Source: Lanius collurio
Lineage: Eukaryota > Chordata > Aves > Passeriformes > Laniidae
Direction: 5' to 3'
Length of the DNA: 64,000 bases
NCBI GenBank assembly: GCA_020086605.1
Contig: JACBWW010000015.1
Span: forward strand, 6,283,513 to 6,347,512
Part shown: piece by piece, positions 61,101-64,000 of the stretch
How positions within the stretch are numbered: position 1 is the stretch's first letter
How the letters are laid out: each line of letters starts with the position of its first letter
Notes under the pieces: generated by a model
What the model was told of the DNA's origin: nothing
Databases searched by the model: none
Seen by the model: only the letters and a program-made list of their open reading frames with translations
Position numbers and translations under genes: made by a program

Positions 61101-64000
61101 GAAATGATAAACCATAGAAAAAGGTTTATAATTTATATTAAATTTTCAGTAATTTATATTTAAAACTTCTCTATCTATAAACATAAAACTTAAGCTTGTT
61201 TTATCTTTTCTCTTTTTAATGTGATTGATTTTTCAGCTTTAGTTCCAAATCTGTAGCAAAAAACATCAAAATACGGAAAAACTTGCACTTTAACATTATT
61301 TTCACATTGCCCTTCAAAGCAGCTATTTTCTTAATATCTGACTTTTTCATGGCTGGGTAAAATCAGGCATGGATAATACCATACAGCATCAAAATCTGTT
61401 TTGTGGCAACCTCCTGTAGAACCTACAACAGTGAATTTGACAGCTAAAAATTTCAGTGGAAGCAGAATTGCAATGAAAGGTCAGATGATTATCCAAGCCT
61501 GCTTAATCCTTGACCTTGCTAAAACTGATGAAGGTGGCAATTAATCCCAATTATTGAGTTTGGTTTTGTGCAGTGTACAATATAAAATTTATTTAATGAA
61601 GTTTGTCTCATAAATTAGGCCTAGATTTAGTTGCTGACTGATTAGCCAGTGTCTCTAGCAAGGTGCCATTATTAGATTTAGTAAAGGGAATTATCTAGTT
61701 TAAATACATATCCTTCTGGTTGTGGAATGACAGTGTGTAAACATGCCAGTCAAAAGTGGGTTTTTTCCTGAATCTTTTCTCACCAAAATATCAGGACTTT
61801 TTTAACAAGTCAATGAGAATGTTGGTTCTGACATTTTCCATTGCTTGCATGTTTCTGTTTTGTTCCAGAGGGCAATAAAAATGAATGACCTGCAGGTTTG
61901 AGGTGTGTTTCTTTTCAAAAAAACGTGACACTCTGCAAAACATCCACAATTTTTGGGAAATAATTTAAAAATATGTAAGAACCCCATAACAACTTAGATT
62001 TTCTACTTTACCACTTTCTAGCAATTAAAGATATTTTGAAGATTTGAGAAGTTACTGTTTCAGCATCGAACATAATAAAGTATCTTATGTAGGTCTAAGG
62101 TATAATTGGCAAAACTTAACAGAAAGACCTCAAACAAAAATGTTTCAAGACATAAAAATGGGAAACCTGCAAACCCTGTGCAGTTCTGCCAGAAGACCTG
62201 ACCCTGCAAAAACTGCTTTTGTTATTTGCTGCCTTGATCAGTTCTCTAGCAGTTGTGGGACTACTTATCATAGTAGTATACATAATTCTTAGACATTTAG
62301 TGGATTGGATCCTTGGTGTCCAGACATTTTTCTAAACCTATGTTTAGAGTCCATTTGTAATCTCATGTATAATTAATTGATTTTAGTCTATTACTTTCTT
62401 TTCATGTCTGTGGCTGAGGAGCTTCTCATTCTCAAATTTCACAGTTCTTGGCTTGCTTAAAAGAATTCTTTTATTCAGCGTCACAATTGTTTGGTATTTC
62501 AATTCTCTAAGTAAGTTTTGGGCTAAAAATTGGTCCCATATTAAGCCTATATGGTATGCAAATTAAAAATACTTATTTCCTCACAACAGGAAGAACAGCA
62601 TAACCACACAGAGTAAAAGCCCATTCATCTTATTTAAATAGAGCTAAAAAAGATTTGTTCATGCTTGAAATAAGAATTGGCAATTTTGTTGTCTAAGAAA
62701 AATACCTGAACAAATCATTGTAAATGCTCTGTGTTTCAAGCCTTCTGCGATTGCACTGTCCACTCTAATGGTTAACTGAGTTGATCTGATTTTTGCAATC
62801 CAAAAAATATGATAGTCTTTTTCCATGTACAGCCAAAAGACAAGCTCACTTTTCTAAATAGTGTGGCTTCAAGATTCCAAGAATGACCAACATTTGAAGG
62901 AATAAGACTAATTAAATCTACTTACGGAAAAAACACATGATATGTTCTTTAATGAACCACTGGACAATATAATAAGGCTGACAACAGGGTCCCTCATAAC
63001 CAGAGAATCCACTAATTCTGAATTAATTAAGAATTAACAGAGTGTGGAAAACTCTGTGACCTTCAGAAGAGACTTCAGTTTCTTTCAGGGAAGAATGACA
63101 TTGAGGATATCAGGCATGAATATAAACAGTACAAATAGAAATAGGAATCCTAAATAATTAGAATGAATGTGGGACCATCATCAACAAAAAAGCCCAAAGC
63201 TGACATGACTGTAGTCTGATTTGCAGAAACTACACAAAGCAATGGCAGACTGAATGCCAGACGATTGTGTGAGTCTCCTGAGAAAGGTGGGTTGTAGAAT
63301 TTAATGCAAAATGATCCTCCTTGTCCCATTCTGTTTAATTGTCTTTTATCTCCCTTTTGATATTTATAGTGTTCTGAGGATACATCTTATTCACAGAATT
63401 TTTGCCATGACTTTGCTGCTAAGTAGAAAACTGCCTAAAATATCTTGAGATATTATTCTATTAACTTCTTTCACTATAGCTGGGGTATTCAGAATACTAC
63501 TAATAAATTTGGAAAAAATAGGCTGAAGTATGTTGGTTACGAATCAGTTAAAAAAAATCAGCCAAAAATAACATCTGCACCAGCAAATCTGCACTGCTTA
63601 GCATACGGTTTTAATTTAAAAATATTTACTCCTAAATTTTGAGAGCTGTGAGAGCTTTTAGATGTGTGCTTCTCATTAAAAAGATGCTGGCAGATAGTGT
63701 AGGCCAAATATTGGCTCTGGAGGAAGAAAGGTTTGAAGAGACCTAATATTAGACCATATTTAGCCATTGATTTTTTTAGGCAGAAGTCTTCACTTAGTCC
63801 TTTAAGAACTCACTTTAAGAAATTTATATTAATAATGGAAGCTGTCTCTTGAGTTTTGTCAGATAAATATTTAACTACAGTATTAGCTGCTACTTGAATA
63901 TCGTATAGTAATTAACTAGAGCTAGACCAGTTTAGCATCTAGTTTTATCTGTTGTTAAATGTTAAAAAAAAAGTTCTTTAAACGCAGCATTAAGTATGTG
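58115..64000. other. Intergenic DNA to the window end
   Basis: AT-rich, with a T-run (about 58698-58711), an A-rich run at about 60421-60440 and chance open frames only. I see no exon and no mobile element. Confidence 0.65.

Noticed and set aside
1..64000. Search for tRNA, rRNA, CRISPR arrays, retroviral or transposase motifs.
   Set aside because: Nothing seen that meets even a minimal pattern (B-box with acceptor stem, repeat-spacer array, polymerase or integrase motif).

Overview
The window looks like a single piece of vertebrate nuclear DNA, probably avian. It carries one recognisable protein gene, the 3' part of FBXO8. After it come more than 50 kb with no exon I can identify. The avian call is an inference. 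It rests on compact AT-rich DNA with almost no recognisable interspersed repeats, on many short G/T-rich (or A/C-rich) low-complexity tracts, and on a terminal FBXO8 protein that looks almost identical to the mammalian one as I remember it. Another amniote is not excluded.

Layout. Positions 1-9565 hold four plus-strand coding exons of FBXO8: 1-81, 6837-6955, 8396-8592 and 9378-9565. All six visible splice sites obey GT-AG. Together they give the last 194 residues, including the Sec7-like domain and the stop codon. The 3' UTR probably ends just after the AATAAA at 10103-10108. From there to about 17 kb is AT-rich DNA with a few small CpG clusters. A minus-strand open frame of unknown status lies at 17081-17431. 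Positions 18222-22680 form a composite CpG-rich domain of several CpG islands. It contains TATA, CCAAT, GC-box, CArG, octamer and Hox-like motifs but no recognisable coding exon. It looks like an orphan (non-coding or unannotated) promoter/regulatory domain. From 22.7 to 64 kb the DNA is gene-desert-like. It contains a strong CTCF core in a small CpG patch (49136-49148), an 88-nt hairpin (46885-46972), an 18-bp palindrome made of two inverted octamers (58097-58114), and CpG clusters that are candidate conserved elements.

Context. In human, the DNA 3' of FBXO8 is the large regulatory desert that separates it from HAND2. If synteny holds, this window is the FBXO8-proximal part of that desert, and the CpG domain and CTCF site would lie in the HAND2/FBXO8 regulatory landscape. 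HAND2 itself is not visible here. I found no mobile-element ORF, tRNA, rRNA or CRISPR array, and no convincing novel protein system. The points most worth following are regulatory.
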